Positions 1-11,044 of a DNA stretch of 64,000 nt are shown one piece after another. The stretch lies in the NCBI RefSeq assembly GCF_963678635.1, contig NC_087062.1:4452193-4516192 (forward strand), in the 5' to 3' direction. This DNA comes from Symsagittifera roscoffensis. Lineage: Eukaryota > Xenacoelomorpha > Acoela > Convolutidae. The position numbers and the translations under genes were made by a program. Position 1 is the stretch's first letter. Every line of letters starts with the position of its first letter. Under the pieces are notes generated by a model. It searched no databases. It had not been told where the DNA came from and saw nothing but the letters and a program-made list of their open reading frames with translations.

Positions 1-1510
1 TTGTTTGTGATCAACCTCGTCTAGGAATGGCGTGAAGCTCGTGTTTGGAAGGGATGCCTTGTTACTCGGATCTGTACGTATACTTGAACATCGAGATGGT
101 CATTGGTCTGATTCAATGAAGTCCTTTGCTGCGAAGTCAAGTCGTTCTCTAAATCCTTTGAGTTGTGATTGTGTGCGGCATGTCGGTTGTAGTTGTTAGC
201 CATTCTTTGTTCAGGTTGTGATGGGATCATATAGTCTTTGGATGTTCGTCTTTGCTGTAGTGTGTGATCTATATATTGAATATTATGATTTACATTTTAT
301 AGATTTTAGTTAATTGTTTTTTAGTTATGATCTTGTTTAATTGTTTTCACAAAAGCGCTTTATTTTAGTTCAGTTATTTTGAAGAGTTACTCACCCTTGA
401 GTACCTCTTATTAAAAATAAAGTGTGGTCACAAAGCGTGGATGTAGCGCGGTGGGTTAGGCCGGCTATAGAGCATGCTCAGGACGTCCTTTCTGGTGGGT
501 TAGGCCAGGAGTGGGAGTATGATTTTGTGCGGTTTCTTTGAGGGGTCCTGTTTTGTGTTAACATTATATGGTAGCTTTTTCTGGGCTTTCTTATGTTGCT
601 TATGGTTGTGTCCTTTTTTCAAAAATCAAAATGTTTTTGATTTCGGTTTGTCTTTCGACTTTTTTGTGTTTTATTATTTCTTTCGTTGACTTTATAATAG
701 TCTTCAAAAGAATAAACTATCCAGTTTTAAGCTGGGTTAATCCGGTTTGGGCACCGTTGGTGTTGTTTTCTTACGCATGCTGTTATTTTATATTTTGTGG
801 TGTTTAGTCATTTGCATTGGTTAGTTTAGTATAGTGTATAATTCCATTCCAACCGGGTTAAAAAAAGTTGGAAACTTGTTATCGTTAGTGAGAGTTGTTG
901 TTATTGAAATTTGAAACATAAAATCACTATTTTAAACAATTCTTCCTGGGCGAGCTGTGCGAGTATGGATAGAAGTCTTGTGCGAATGAATGAAAAGGTT
1001 AGTACTGCTTTCTCAACTTATAAATTGACTGCTAAAATCTGAATTTTTACTACATTTTGGGAAATTTGAAATTATATATTTTCATTGTATGTAATTTTAC
1101 TGCTTTTGGGGGGAAGAATTTATAAATTAATTTATTACATTTGTATGAATTTTATGACATTATATATTGCAAAAGTTTTAGTATATTGAAATTGTTTTAG
1201 CAAATAAGTTTTAAATGATTTGTAGTTTTAAATTATTGAGTTTATATTTTTGTTTGTCTTTTTTCGTTTTGTGGATGATGGTGGTGTGAGAAGACTAGAA
1301 AAATGAAGTGTAACATTATGAAAAATGGTTAGTTAATCCAATATTTATTAGTGATTACAAACGAAATATTCTTACTTTAATTTTCGGGGAAGAAGCCATG
1401 CGGGAAGAGGTCTTGGATTAGGTCAGATGATGTTAATATTTTAGTTAATATGCGAATTATGTTTTTAGTTTCTAGCAGTGGCCAAAGCAATTGAAGTGCT
1501 TTGATGATGT
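1..1510 (-). other. 3' untranslated region of element 1
   Basis: No supported gene. It aligns in blocks with element 2 at about 22923-24380, for example CTTCCAACCGTGTTAA there against TTCCAACCGGGTTAA near 847. The plus-strand 79-codon frame at 568-807 is hydrophobic only because the strand is T-rich. Confidence 0.6.
450..506. repeat. 13 bp direct repeat in the element 1 3' UTR
   Basis: GGTGGGTTAGGCC occurs at 450-462 and 494-506. Element 2 has a related GTGGGTTAGGCT near 23350. Confidence 0.6.
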
Positions 1511-3241
1511 TTAGTTCTTCGGTGCTACTGCGAATTCATGAGGTGTGTTCTGGATTAGATTGTAAAGTTTATGATTATATTTAGTGTTATGGATGAATTC
1601 TAGAATGGGAATTTCAATGGGTTGTAAGAATTCATGCGGGAAAAGGAAGGGTCTGGATTCTTCGTCCTGGAAAGTCTTTGTGATGGGGCAAAATATATAC
1701 ATTTGGTGGACGGGGTCGTAGTTACGGAGGATGCCGTGGAGGTTAGTATTCTTGAAACAATAGGTGAAATTAAGAAAAAATGGTGATGTGTACTTTGAGT
1801 TGCTGAATTGAAAACGATGGTGGGGTTGTCGTGAGGGTGTATGTAAGTCAAAGTGATTTTGTATAAAGCGATAATATGTGTAAGTATGTGTCTGTTTAGT
1901 GCGTAACATAATATCGTGGGAGCAGTGCAGATCTCGTTTTTGTGGTGTAAGAAAGTGGAAGGTTAGTGTGAATAAATTAAATTTATCTTGGAAACTTTGG
2001 TAGGCTTACGTGTCAATAAGGGCTTCGGAAATGATGTGATTGTGTTTTTTATCAAAAACGTTAAATGTAAATAAATATGGTGTTGTGATGAAAAATTTCT
2101 CTGTTAGTTGTGGGTTAGCAAAGCGGTCGTCGTCTAAACATTTGTCTTGGTTAGGGCGTATGATGTTGTGATCATAATATTCGATAGTGAACTCATTAGC
2201 GCGGGGTGCGGTAAATGTTTTTAGTAGTTTTTTAAATCCAACGTATGTGAATTGACGTGGTGTGAGTGCTGTTGTTAGTCTGTATAAAATATTTTTGCAT
2301 TGTTCAATATCCGTTATGGTGTTATAAAGTGGTAGGTAAAGAGGGTTAGTGTAGTGGTAGTATGATGTCCAATATAATGTTGACATTAAGACGTGTTCGT
2401 CAACAAAATTACTGGTGTCGTCATTAGTAGTAGGGGTATTCAAGGTGTATTGATGAAATGATGGTAAGTTAGTTTGGAGAAAGGTTTTAGTATTTTTATG
2501 TTGTGGATGATCAATATATTCTTTAGCTGTGCCTGGTTTATTTGTAAATGGGTGATTTGGAAACTTTCGTTTGAAAGTGCGATAAGCTCGGTTAGTGCTA
2601 GAGGATGTTTCTGTTGAAGTGGAGGATTGGTTTAATGATGGAGTATAATCTGATAGCGGTGTAGGTGTGGGTGGGCCGGATGATGTTGTTATTGATGATA
2701 GGTGATGTATGGTAAGAGTATGTGGATGGATAATTTGCTGTTGAAGGGTAATATAATTATCTAATTCTGGGGAAATTTGTGGAATATCTGGGGAATTATT
2801 GGTTGATCTGTCAGAAAGGGATGGGGTATATGTTGGGGTGACTTGGGATGCATGAGAGGGAGTGGATAGGGATGGTAGTGGTTGACTGGCCTTGATGGGT
2901 TGAAAAGGGGGTTGTGAAAAATGTGAAGGGTTGGTTTGAGAATAGGTGGAAGGAGAGGGTTCAGAGTTGGCAAATTCGTCAGGAGTTTCGAGGTCTGAGT
3001 TATTAAATTGTGAAATAAAATGAAAAACTGAAACATCTGAGTTAGTGTCTGAACTCGTGCTAGATGGTATGTAAATAATTGCAAAATTAGATGGGGGAAA
3101 GCGAAAAGTGGTATAATTGGGATTGGGTTTTGGAGATTTGCTGGGTGGGAGTTTGAGCGGTGGAGGGATCCAACTTGTCGGCTCATCGTGGGCTAAAAAA
3201 ATGATTATTTTGAGATTTAAAAGTGGTGGTGTGAGGTTGTT
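1511..3241 (-). pseudogene. ORF-X: long conserved ORF downstream of env, one stop codon
   Basis: One frame is open from 3241 to 1511 except for TAA at 2006-2008: 411 codons, stop, 164 codons. The first ~260 residues are Ser/Thr/Pro-rich and disordered (for example FANSEPSPSTYSQTNPSHFS). The last ~310 look globular and aromatic-rich (LYWTSYYHYTNPLYLPLYNT; YFCFKNT-like and MYIFCPITKTF blocks). Element 2 aligns across the stop: its LTNYKAY matches this copy's LIDT-stop-AY, and it carries its own different stop a few codons later. Two copies with private stops in one shared frame argue for an ancestral intact ORF. ATGA at 3183-3186 could be its start after a small frameshift. No family was recognised. 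Confidence 0.65.
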
Positions 3242-3287
3242 CTATAATTTGTTCATATGTATTATCATTTTGAGAGTGATTTGTTGT

Positions 3288-5793
3288 TTAATGCTGAATA
3301 GGGCTGTGTACTGAATTTGGTCGAAAATTTGGGTTATATGTGATTGCTAAATTTCGAAAATTTCTGGGAACTAAAGATAAGGGATGATTATGTGGTAGGG
3401 CTGGTACTTGTGGTGCTGTAGGTACCGTTTCTACAGTATTGTGTTCTTCGTCGTATGTATTTGGTCTTGTGGCTAGTTTCGTGTTATATTCTTTGATATG
3501 TGGGTCTAAAAGTTTTTTGTTGATTGATGAGGAGAAGATTCCAAAAAAACCTGCAAATAATATGCGTGCTACACTTGCTTGACGGTTGACTTGTGTGTGT
3601 ATAGCGCATGTATTATAGATTCCTTTTAGTAGTGAGAAAAGAAATCCAATAAAAATAAACATAGCGAATAAGATAGTCAATCTTTCTAAGATGTAGTAGG
3701 GCCATCCTAGAAAAGCGAGTATTTCGTTTTTCAAGGTTACAAAACTGAAAGTATTTATGGGTGAAATATCCTGTGGTCTGTATTTTTCGCCGTTTAAATA
3801 TATATACTCTTTAATGTCTTTAAAATAACCGCTGTAGTCTTGTGTATAAATGTCTGCAAATCCTGCGGTTTCTGCAAGTTTTCTTAAATTTTGATCAGTT
3901 GATTGTCGTTGTATGGTATCCATTTGTGTGAGTAATTCTTGGAAATGTTGTGTTCTAATATGGTGTTGTATATCAGATTTAGAATAAATTCCAATTGATT
4001 CTAAGCCTATATTTGGATTTCGAGCAATGGCTCTAATGCTTTCTGGTGAAAACTTTTTTAGTGATTGCATTGATGTAGGGTATGGTGTTAATAGGTAGTC
4101 TTTATCTTCGTCAGGGTTTAGTTGTACGACATTGTGGCTATTATCTGATCCACATGGGACTGCGGTATCCCAAAAATATGTTCTTCTTGAGAGTGTATCA
4201 ACAAAATGTACTTTGTTTTTGTAGAATATGGGTATTCTTCTGTAACAACGTTTATCTTCAAAAACGTATAAGGGTGATACTTTTTTGGTGCAACTATAAA
4301 ACCATAAAATGTTTCCTTCGTAATCAAGAAAACTTGATCTATTTCCTGATAAGAAATATCCTGCGTAGGGTATTTTTAATACTGCTAATGCGAGTGATTT
4401 TAAGATTTGTGTTCTTTCTAATTCGCATAGTTGATGTATATTTCTAATTCAGAAAGTAACATTTCTTGAAAAATTCTATTAACTGTGTAGTCTAATTTCA
4501 TGTCTAAATGAATGTCATAGTGTATGTTTCCAAAGTATGTTGTATTCATAAGTGATAATTCTTGTAGTCGTGTACTTTTACTGTCAATTGCTGTTAATTT
4601 TCCACCTGGATGGTAATTATATTTTCGAAAATTAACTGGGGTATAGGGTTTTCCGTCGTTCTTATAAATGACTGTTGCGTGTGGATTAACTTTGATTTTT
4701 CCAGTGGTCATGTCGAAACCTTGTTCGTATTCGACAAGTATTTCGGAGTATTGGGTTTTGTAGAGTGGGTTTGCATACTTACATGCAAATTCTGTTTCGT
4801 GGTAGACTTGAAAACGTGTTAATTTGTTTTCTATATCGTGTGAATTTTTGAAATCATTAATTCGTTTGTGAGATGGGTTCACTTGTTCGTAGGGGATTGA
4901 TTCGATGAAATATTTTTCATGAAATTTTATCATTCGAGCGTGTATTTTTGCTACTTGAAATGTTGTGCATGTATCCTCGGGAAACCAAACAATTGTTGCT
5001 TGGGTTCTTGTTGTAGGGTCACAATATCCTTGATCATTTTTACAAGGTAATCGGATTCCTTGATAGATCATTGTGTTATCTGCTAAATCTCGTGTGAGTT
5101 GAATTTTTTCAAGTTGTATTTTCCAAGCAAAAAACATTATTTCTTGATATCCTCTATTTTTTGTATCTGCTTTACATTTTGAGGAGTTATTTATTCCAAT
5201 GTGTGGTATCCAATGTTTTTCTTTGGTATCATAAGTTAAGCGTCCGTGTGCGCCATTGTATGGGTATTTTTCGTCTAATTGTATATGTCCTTGATAGCGT
5301 TCATGTTCTGCTTGGTGTACTGAATCGCTGAAGACTTGGAAATTTACTATTTTTCTTTCTGCGTGTTTGTTTCTTGTGAGATTTAACCTGTGTAGCTCGG
5401 TTTTACAATCATCGGGAGTGAGATGTAAAAGTCTTTCTATATTGCTTTGGTAAAATGATTCGTGATCAAGTCTATTTTTATTTCCGTTTGTGAGCAATGT
5501 ACTTTCTTTTCGGAAAATGTAGCTGTAAATTTATATCCTATTACTGTAGTTGCTCGGGCTTTTGAATATAATGTTGCTATTACGTTTGTGGTTTCTATAG
5601 CTTGTGGTTCTGTTTCGCATTGTGTTACTTGATTTATTGAATTTTTTTCTAGTGTTTTTTGTTCATTTTCTTCACAATCATAGTGTGTTACTAGTAAGTC
5701 TTGAGGTCCTGTGCGAGGAGATGGATTTGTGTTCCGTTCGGAAAATATAAGGAAAAACATGTGTTGAAATGTCAATATCTTTAAAAGATACAT
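3288..5793 (-). pseudogene. env: env: chuvirus-like class III type envelope glycoprotein, frame-broken
   Basis: Starts at ATG 5793 with a hydrophobic signal-like stretch (residues 1-18). The protein lies in pieces: 5437-5793, 4418-5497, a middle piece of about 4075-4450 and the C-terminal piece 3288-4070, with frame changes near 5440-5500 and 4420-4450. Seen features: an early THYDC motif with regularly spaced cysteines, TQATIVWFPEDTC in the second piece, further Cys pairs in the middle, then a transmembrane segment at residues about 129-152 of the last piece (LTILFAMFIFIGFLFSLL) and a short tail. The layout resembles glycoproteins of chuviruses and related animal retroelement Envs, judged from motif pattern only. 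Element 2 keeps the N-terminal part. It would mediate membrane fusion if intact; this copy is defective. Confidence 0.65.
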
Positions 5794-6890
5794 GTGTATG
5801 ATAAACCAGAGTATGGGTTATAAAAGTTTAAATATCCAATTGTGGTTTTTGTATATCTATCGTATTTATATATTACTTCTGTTGTGATAAATGGTGGTGA
5901 TAGTGTTTGAGCTGTAATATTTGAGGGGCTTAGTGGATAAGGATGTTGTACGATGTTATTAAGTTTAACTGTAATTTCAAACTTTAGTTGAAGGCTGTTT
6001 TGATTTAATAGTTGAATGTTACGTTCTCGGATATCTTCGTGGATATCTTGTCTATATTGTAGTCTGTTAAGTGCCCAACTGTGTAGTCGGTGGCTTTCCT
6101 TATGTTGTCCTTACAATGGAGGAGGTGCTACAAATGTATTCCAGTCTAATCTTAGGGGTATATTTGTAGATTGTTCACTGTATCGAGTGTCAATGTCGTG
6201 TGAAATATTTAAAGGAAAAAATGATGGTGAAATTTGACTTATGGATGGTGTCGATGGAAGTGATAGTGTTTCTGGTAAAGATGATAATGTAGTATCTGAT
6301 GAAGTATCTATTGGGTCGTTTACTAAGTTTGGTTCTCCTTGTGAGTAGGATTGTGTTGTCCAATAGGGTAAACATTCGTTTGGGTTAGGTGGATTAAAAG
6401 GATTTTCACGTATTTGTGCTGATGTTGATGTTGATCCTAGATGTTCTGATTGAATATTAGGAGTTAGCGTTGGTGTATCTGGTAATGTTATACTAGAATT
6501 TTCTGAAGTTGATGGAGTTGGAGATTGAGGTATGCTAAAGGTGATTCTAGGAGTTTGAAAATTTCTATTTCTTCTTGGATGTATTATTTGTCTATTTACT
6601 TCGATTGTATTTTGATTTTGGCTAATGTGTCGGATTCGACTTAAGTCTTGTTGTAGTGTAGGGTATAAGTTTTATGTTGGTTCACTTAGTGATGCTTGTC
6701 TTTGAACTGGTTCTAGGGGGTTCAGATAAGCATGCGTGTCGTTCAAAAGTGTATGGCTTATCTTGAAATGGAATTCGTGTGGATGTTTGGGGATTTTGGG
6801 TAGTTGTAGGTACTGTTGGGTTTTCTTGGGGAAATGTCGGTGAAGACGGGTTTTGTGGTGGTTGGTTAGCAATTTTGGAAATGTGTTTTG
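5781..6890 (-). pseudogene. ORF-Y, Pro/Thr/Ser-rich ORF ending inside the env start
   Basis: About 370 codons. The early part is Pro/Thr/Ser-rich (for example PPQNPSSPTFPQENPTVPTT), followed by SLSEP and QNQNTIEVNRQIIHP blocks. A frameshift near 6700 and TAA codons at 6672-6674 and 6111-6113 break it, and it ends at TAA 5781-5783, overlapping the env ATG (5793) by 13 bases. Element 2 has matching blocks in the right order (PYTFEEKQAPLSEP, QNQNLATVIERQIIHP, and a YDRYTKK block at its end). The last 110 codons look folded, ending KYDRYTKTTIGYLNFYNPYS. No family was recognised. Confidence 0.6.
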
Positions 6891-6905
6891 GAAAAATTAA
6901 GGATT

Positions 6906-7094
6906 TCAGTTAGAGGGTTTATGTTTGTTATAATATTCTTCAATGAATAAAATTAAAAGGATTGTAGCTAGAGCGAATGTGACTATTGCCTTTTTTACAC
7001 ATTTGCATATTGCCATGATCAGAGATGATAAAAATGCGAGAAAAATTATGAAGAGTAGAAAAATATCTGTTCTACTAAAAATTGTTTGTATCAT
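6906..7094 (-). CDS. Small two-pass membrane protein ORF
   Basis: 62 codons. Two hydrophobic segments, residues about 10-30 (IFLLFIIFLAFLSSLIMAI) and 36-50 (AIVTFALATILLILF), are separated by a short CKCVKK basic loop and followed by a short polar tail. Minus-strand A-rich DNA does not by itself give such hydrophobic runs. A weak counterpart is seen in element 2 near 27010-27180, too decayed to translate. It sits between pol and ORF-Y, where retroviruses and some gypsy elements place accessory genes. No family was recognised. A viroporin-like role is only a guess. Confidence 0.45.
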   Translation of the reverse strand: MIQTIFSRTDIFLLFIIFLAFLSSLIMAICKCVKKAIVTFALATILLILFIEEYYNKHKPSN

Positions 7095-7817
7095 TTAAAG
7101 AGGTTGTAAACTTTCGTACCTGTAGATGTGGTCAATGAGTATGGAAAGATGGGAATATAGTGCAAATAGGGTGTAAAAAATTAAAGCTAGGTTACAAAAA
7201 ATTATTAAGATTGTTATGAAAAGTTCAAAAACAAACGTCTATGAAAAATATTATCAAAAGTTTATAAATTAGAGAAAAAGCTTTATGAGAAAATTTAAGA
7301 TTAAATTTTTCATTATGGTGACTGTAGAGAAGAGAAGCATTCAAAAAAATGATTCGTTTGTCGAATATTTTTTGAATTTCTGGGGCTAAATTCAAGTGTG
7401 GTCTGATTGTTTATTGATTTTTTGACAAGTGGGTTGAGTTTCTTGAAAAATTGTTGGGGGCTTATTTTATGGTGCTCGGGAGGTCTTCTTTACTTTATTT
7501 TTATTTGGTGGGTAAACTGGGATATTTTTGAGATAATTGTACTTTAGGCCAAATGATCATGGTTCATTTTTACTTTAGGCTAATTTGCCTTTTTTGGTTG
7601 TAAAATTACAGTTATAAATATGCCTGGAAATTAATTTCTGTCGGCTAAAAGGTTGGTGTTAGAAATATGGAAGGCGGTTGAGTTTGAATGAATCTCATTG
7701 GTTGAATTTGAATTAGAGTTTTTGCTTTTATTGCAGCATGTTATTTTGAAAATATGGAAGCTCAAATTATTTGAGATGTATATGAAATACGAATTTTGTG
7801 ACGAAGAAAGAAAGGGT
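7095..7817. other. Non-coding spacer between pol and the small membrane ORF
   Basis: No supported gene. A 67-codon minus frame (7631-7834) is Ser/Asn-rich and starts at TTG inside the pol end, so it was not accepted. A splice acceptor for an env mRNA could lie here, but none stands out. Confidence 0.5.
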
Positions 7818-7911
7818 TCATTTTTGAAATTCAACTTTCTTTAATATTTTAGATTGTGGGATGAATGTTTTATAATCTTTACGTGGTTGATTTCTAAGTT
7901 TTGATGATTCT
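7818..7911 (-). pseudogene. Pol C-terminal end, in a shifted frame
   Basis: After the stop at 7912 a neighbouring frame reads QPRKDYKTFIPQSKILKKVE and ends at TGA 7818-7820. Element 2 has the matching SRKNYKAFFPQSEKLKKVE near 28040-28080. The frame switch lies upstream, near an A-rich run around 7960. Confidence 0.6.
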
Positions 7912-9609
7912 CTATGTGTAGATTTTTCTTTCTGATCTTGTGGCAAGATTTTTTCTTTCCTTTCCTAAATTATCTGAATTTAGTGTGTTTGCGTCTTTGT
8001 GAATTCTGTCTTGTTTTTGAATTTGTGCATGCTGATTTTTATTAGTTTCATTCATTTCTGGCTCTATTTGTGTGCTATTTTGAATGACTTTTAAACCGGT
8101 GAAAGAATATAGTTGGGTTAATTCGCGTAAAGCGTATTCTTTCGGGTAATAAGGTAATAAATTGTTTCTGTGTTGAACAATTTCCTTTTCTGTGGTGTCT
8201 ATGAGTTTATATGTTATTTCAGTTGGTTTAGCGATTATTTGGTAGGGTAATTTTGGAAGTGGTTGTAATTTTTTAGAGATTCCCTTTTGTGTTTGGAAAT
8301 TTGGTACTAAAACAAATGTTCCTATTTTTAAATCGGTGGCTGGCGTAAATCGTTGATTAATTTGATTATTGATGTTTTGCCGTTGTAACAATTTCTTTGT
8401 TAATTTTTGGTAGATTTTATTATGCTTTTTATCTCTGTTTAGAATCCATTCGGTTTGTGTACCGGAGGCTTGTCTGAGAATTTGTGGAAGGTGAAAATGA
8501 TCTTCATCATGCGTGTGTAATAGTAGGTTATAGCATATTGAATCTTTATTTGGTTTGCAATGTCCTTGTGCATTTTTATGTGCATTTGCGGTGAACATAA
8601 TTGGTTTTCTTTGTTTTTGGCTAAAAACCATTTCATATGGTGACATTCCTAAAGTTGTCGTTATTTGTGAATTGTATGATAGTGGGAATAATTTTAAATC
8701 TGTTGACCATTCTGTGTATCTTGAGTCATTTCCATTTATGATACATCTAAAGTATTCTTGTAATGAACGATTCATACCTTCGACTAATCCATTTGTCTAA
8801 GGTGCATGAGAAGTACGTGGTTTATGTTTGATATTGTATAGGTGACATAATGTGATAGTTTCATTATTAATGAATTCTGTATCGTTGTCTGTAACTAGAA
8901 TTTCTGGTAGTCCAAGTTTTGCTATCCAGTGTTCGTAGAGTGTTGTGTAAGCGCAAAAAGCGTTACAATGTGGTACTGGGTTGAGTGCTACATAATGTGT
9001 AAATGCGTCAACAATGACCATAATGTAAGAGTTTCCTTCTGAAGATGGAGAAATTGGTCCTTTTGTGTCAAATGATATTCTGTGATTAAAGTATAGACTT
9101 TTTCCTTTAAATTCTTGTTTTTGTGCTATTTGTTTCTGGTTTGGATAAGGTTTGTTTAATTGACATATTATACAATCATTGCATAATACTTTTATCCAAC
9201 TTGGGGCATTCGGAAAATAAAAATTTTGTGTATAATTTGAATATGTTTTTTCTGATCCGGAGTGTCCTTTTGTATTTTGTGTATGAGAAATATTAAATGC
9301 TATTAATATCATACTTAAGGGAAGACAGGGGACTTTAGAATCATCCAATTGATATTCTAAAAGATCTGTGTTTTCGTTGACTGTTGTATTATTAATTTTT
9401 CGGAAATATCGAAGAAGTGTTTTGTTTCCTAAAATTGTGGTATCAGCTTTTGCTGGTTTTGTTTTATATTTGTGCCATGATTTGAGTTGTCGTATTACTT
9501 GGTCTAAATTTTGATATCGTCTCAAAAATTCAAGTGTGATTTTCTGTTGGTGGGAGAAAAATATTGTCAACTTCTTATTTTGATAGGGGAATTGTGTCAA
9601 GTTGAACAT
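7912..9609 (-). pseudogene. pol: Integrase with zinc domain, DD35E core and GPY/F-like tail; one TAG
   Basis: A single frame broken once by TAG at 8797-8799. The HHCC zinc domain spans HTQNTKGHSG to CNDCIICQ. The catalytic core has Asp in SFDTKGP, Asp in VTDNDTEF, and Glu in GLVEGMNRSL. Spacing between the second Asp and the Glu is exactly 35 if the stop counts as one residue; element 2 has Trp (HAPWTNG) there, so TGG became TAG. The tail KLPYQIIAKPTEITYKLID followed by HRNNLLPYYP resembles the GPY/F module of Ty3/gypsy integrases. Integrase inserts the cDNA into host DNA. Confidence 0.9.
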
Positions 9610-9839
9610 GAAGGTTAAAAACTTGGTTTATCGTATATTTTGTGTCTTTTGTTTGTGGTCCTGATAAATTTATTTTATCGGTTAAATTTTCTTTTTCAAT
9701 GAGTGGAAAAAGGTCTTTTTTCTGTGAATATTGTTTGATTTTTTTTGTTGAGTGTTGTTTCTTATCCATTGTGAGTGTGGGATTGGTTTAAATGTTGATG
9801 TACCTAATAAATCATTTTCATAGTGATTATTTTGACAAT
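9575..9839 (-). pseudogene. pol: RNase H to integrase spacer, frameshifted
   Basis: Short coding-like pieces in different frames: LDCQNNHYENDLLG then a Lys-rich stretch ending in NQVFNLHVQLDTIPL. At least two frame changes occur before the integrase frame begins within 9575-9609. It lies where Ty3/gypsy elements keep the linker before the integrase zinc domain. Confidence 0.6.
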
Positions 9840-10394
9840 CTAAATAATAGCTTTACACTCTCTCATTAGTGTGCAGAGTCGTAATTCTGCTTGTGTAAAA
9901 AGTCGTGAGTTTGCTGATTTTAGATTCATTTTATTCGTTCCACTATGTGATTGTAATAATGCTGCGCCGATGCCGAAATTTGAAGCATCGCACATAGCGT
10001 AAAATGGTTGATTTGGGTCTGGAATTGTGTTTGATATTTGTTCTGTTAAAAGTTTTTTAATTTCTTCAAATCTTGTTTGATGTTCAGTGGTCCATTCAAA
10101 ATTGTTCTGTTGTCTGAGGATGTTATAAAAGGGTCTTAAGTATAATTGCATTTTGTAAACATATTTACTTAAGAAATTTAACATTCCAAGGAATTCTTGA
10201 ATTTTCTTTTTGTTTGTTGGTGGCTGAAGTTTTTGAATTGCGTCAATGCGTGATTTTAATGGAGTAATAGTAATTCGTTCGATGTTATGTCCTAAAATTT
10301 TTACTCGTGTTAAGAAGAAATGTGATTTATCTGGGGTTGCTTTGAGATTTTCGTTTTGAAGGATTTTATGATATTGTTCTAAAACTGTGAACAT
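9840..10394 (-). pseudogene. pol: RT thumb/connection and N-terminal half of RNase H
   Basis: 184 codons. FLGMLNFLSKYVYKMQ is the conserved connection block of Ty3/gypsy RT. CDASNFGIGAALLQ carries the first catalytic Asp of RNase H. The ORF ends at RECKAII. The usual following elements of the domain (the TDH segment and the end of the tether before integrase) are absent; the next recognisable sequence belongs to the RNase H-integrase spacer. An internal deletion in RNase H is therefore likely. Confidence 0.82.
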
Positions 10395-11044
10395 TTCGTC
10401 TTAGTTTTTGATTGCATAAACACATCGTCTAAATATGTGATTGCGTTTTTCTTTAGTATTAGTGGTCGAAAAATTTTACTCATGAAAGCTGAAAAAACTG
10501 CTGGTCCTATGGATATTCCATAGAAAAATCGGTTAAATTCGTATTGTTGATTTCCAATAACGAATTGTGTTAGATGTCGTGACTGTTCGTCGAATGGGAT
10601 TTGGTTATAAGCACTGTTCATATCTGCGGTTGTGAAGTATTTTCCATTCTTTTTTGTTAAAATAACCTGTATTGGTTCAATAGGCCAATTGCATTTAGAT
10701 TCATCAATTAGTGAATTGAGATATCTAGCGTCTAGAACTATTTTTAGTGATTCGCCTTTTGCTAGAAAGATAATAGGGTTGATAAATGTGTTGCCTTTTG
10801 GTTGTTCTTTTTTATTAACTAGCGATATAATTTCGTTTTGTTCTAAAATGTTTAGTAATCTGTTGACTTTGTCGTGTAAGTGAATTGGTTCTTTGCTTGC
10901 TCTTTGTTTTTTGAAGACTGCGTCTGGTTTCAATGGAAGGTGTAGGGATGAACTGACTTTTCCTACGTCAAATTTTGATGTTGCGTAGACTGATGAATAT
11001 TTTATTAGCTGTTGTGCTAACTTATCAAATTCATTTTGTGTTAT
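10379..11044 (-). pseudogene. pol: Reverse transcriptase, fingers and palm, ends in a frameshift
   Basis: Open from 11044 to 10379. Family features in order: the substrate-grip region LKIVLDARYLNSLID, the first catalytic Asp in TTADMNSAYNQI, the FNRFFYGISIGPAVFSAFMS block, and the catalytic YLDD box at about 14 residues before the end. The frame then stops at KTKCSQF. In element 2 the same place reads on without a break, so one base was lost here near 10400 and the thumb continues in the next frame (9840-10394). RT copies the RNA genome into cDNA inside the particle. Confidence 0.88.

Noticed and set aside
568-807. Hydrophobic 79-codon plus-strand ORF
   Set aside because: T-rich strand of the element 1 3' UTR; no counterpart was seen in element 2.
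2761-3186. 141-codon minus ORF after env
   Set aside because: Out of phase with the longer ORF-X frame, which joins a conserved C-terminal part. Its ATG could still be the ORF-X start if a small frameshift follows.
6672-6872. 66-codon minus ORF
   Set aside because: Its first part is out of phase with the ORF-Y frame supported by element 2; only the last codons are real ORF-Y.
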